A stretch of DNA of 21,698 nt. It comes from Actinomycetes bacterium (GTDB taxonomy: Bacteria > Actinomycetota > Acidimicrobiia > Acidimicrobiales > RAAP-2). Made by a program: the position numbers and the translations under genes. The DNA lies in contig JAKABC010000010.1 in the NCBI GenBank assembly GCA_021802025.1, forward strand, positions 1 through 21,698, written 5' to 3'. The notes beneath the pieces are model-generated. The model was not told where the DNA came from. It did no database searches and worked only from the letters and a program-made list of their open reading frames with translations. Within the stretch, counting starts at the first letter, position 1. Every line of letters starts with the position of its first letter. Positions 21,380 to 21,698 of the stretch are shown one piece after another.

Positions 21380-21698
21380 TCACAGCCCGATGTCCTCGTC
21401 CCAGACCTCAGGTCGCTCCGCGATGAAGGCGCGCAGGATCTCTCGGCAGGCCGGATCGTCGAGCACGAGCACCTCGACGCCGTTCTCGGCCAGCCACTCG
21501 TGCCCACCGCTGAAGGTCTCAGTCTCGCCGACGACCACGGCGCCGATGTTGAACTGACGCACGAGCCCCGAGCAGTACCAGCACGGCGAGAGGGTGGTGA
21601 CCATGACGGTGTCGCGGTATCCCCGGCGACGTCCGGCGCGGCGGAAGGCGTCGGTCTCGGCGTGGACCGACGCGTCGTCCTCTTGGACCCGGCGGTTG
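21380..21698 (-). CDS. Yeast Fcy1-type cytosine deaminase, C-terminal 105 residues (cut by window edge)
   Basis: Zinc-dependent deaminase of the cytidine deaminase-like superfamily. The visible part contains the catalytic HAE (fragment residues 12-14) and the zinc motif SPCWYCSG (37-44, the PCxxC pair). The C-terminus is the best clue: VEVLVLDDPACREILRAFI (74-92) then AERPEVWDEDIGL closely follows Saccharomyces cytosine deaminase, which ends with a VVDDERC, FIDERP and EDIG pattern. TadA and guanine deaminases lack this tail. It would convert cytosine to uracil, feeding the neighbouring Upp. Bacteria more often use the unrelated amidohydrolase CodA. The 5' end lies beyond the window, so the start and promoter cannot be judged. 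Confidence 0.85.
   Translation of the reverse strand, partial: NRRVQEDDASVHAETDAFRRAGRRRGYRDTVMVTTLSPCWYCSGLVRQFNIGAVVVGETETFSGGHEWLAENGVEVLVLDDPACREILRAFIAERPEVWDEDIGL

Overview
The window is very GC-rich DNA, packed almost end to end with genes. Most cistrons overlap or abut, GTG starts are common and third codon positions are strongly GC. These traits, a Rv3520c-like (F420-type) luciferase-family oxidoreductase, a DUF2516-like membrane protein and many start-proximal TAnnnT promoters point to an Actinomycetota genome. An Acidimicrobiia-like lineage is my guess, not a demonstrated placement. I see no rRNA, tRNA, CRISPR array, insertion sequence or prophage, and no gene-free stretch longer than about 110 bases.

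Positions 1-5996 are a histidine biosynthesis locus. A truncated hisA runs leftward off the window. Thirty bases away a divergent operon starts with a TrpR-family (YerC/HisR-like) regulator and continues hisG, hisD, a fused hisC-hisB, hisH, hisF and hisIE. Each junction overlaps by 4 bases (ATGA/GTGA), except hisH/hisF (19 bases). The two start codons are separated by little more than five tandem 8-bp units (401-440). That spacing suits the stacked-dimer binding known for TrpR and suggests autoregulated control of both arms. HisD is about 80 residues shorter than the E. coli enzyme but keeps every catalytic residue. Histidinol-phosphate phosphatase is not in the window.

Positions 5993-10132 hold a DODA/YgiD-type extradiol dioxygenase (minus strand), a secreted GH3 NagZ-like protein, a previously uncalled 49-residue leucine-zipper ORF (minus strand), an APC amine/amino-acid permease with a hairpin in its leader, and a small two-helix membrane protein.

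Positions 10129-16420 hold a FeMo-cofactor-binding-fold protein and glutamate dehydrogenase (both minus strand), a luciferase-family oxidoreductase, and a 1139-residue fused indolepyruvate:ferredoxin oxidoreductase. The permease, glutamate dehydrogenase and indolepyruvate oxidoreductase could serve amino acid uptake and catabolism; this is inference from neighbourhood.

Positions 16417-20219 (minus strand) encode the two half-transporters of a heterodimeric ABC exporter. Their motifs are asymmetric in the way that makes one degenerate and one consensus ATP site. Divergent from it is upp. A perfect 7-bp inverted repeat sits between the two promoters. Convergent to upp are a HIT-family protein and the C-terminal part of a yeast Fcy1-type cytosine deaminase. 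Deaminase plus Upp would convert cytosine to uracil to UMP.

Two genome-scale habits recur. Most transcription units have TAnnnT 6-8 bases before the start codon, which suggests leaderless mRNAs. Convergent genes meet stop-to-stop with no spacer: three pairs share one self-complementary CTAG, one pair abuts as TGATCA, and one overlaps by 21 bases.
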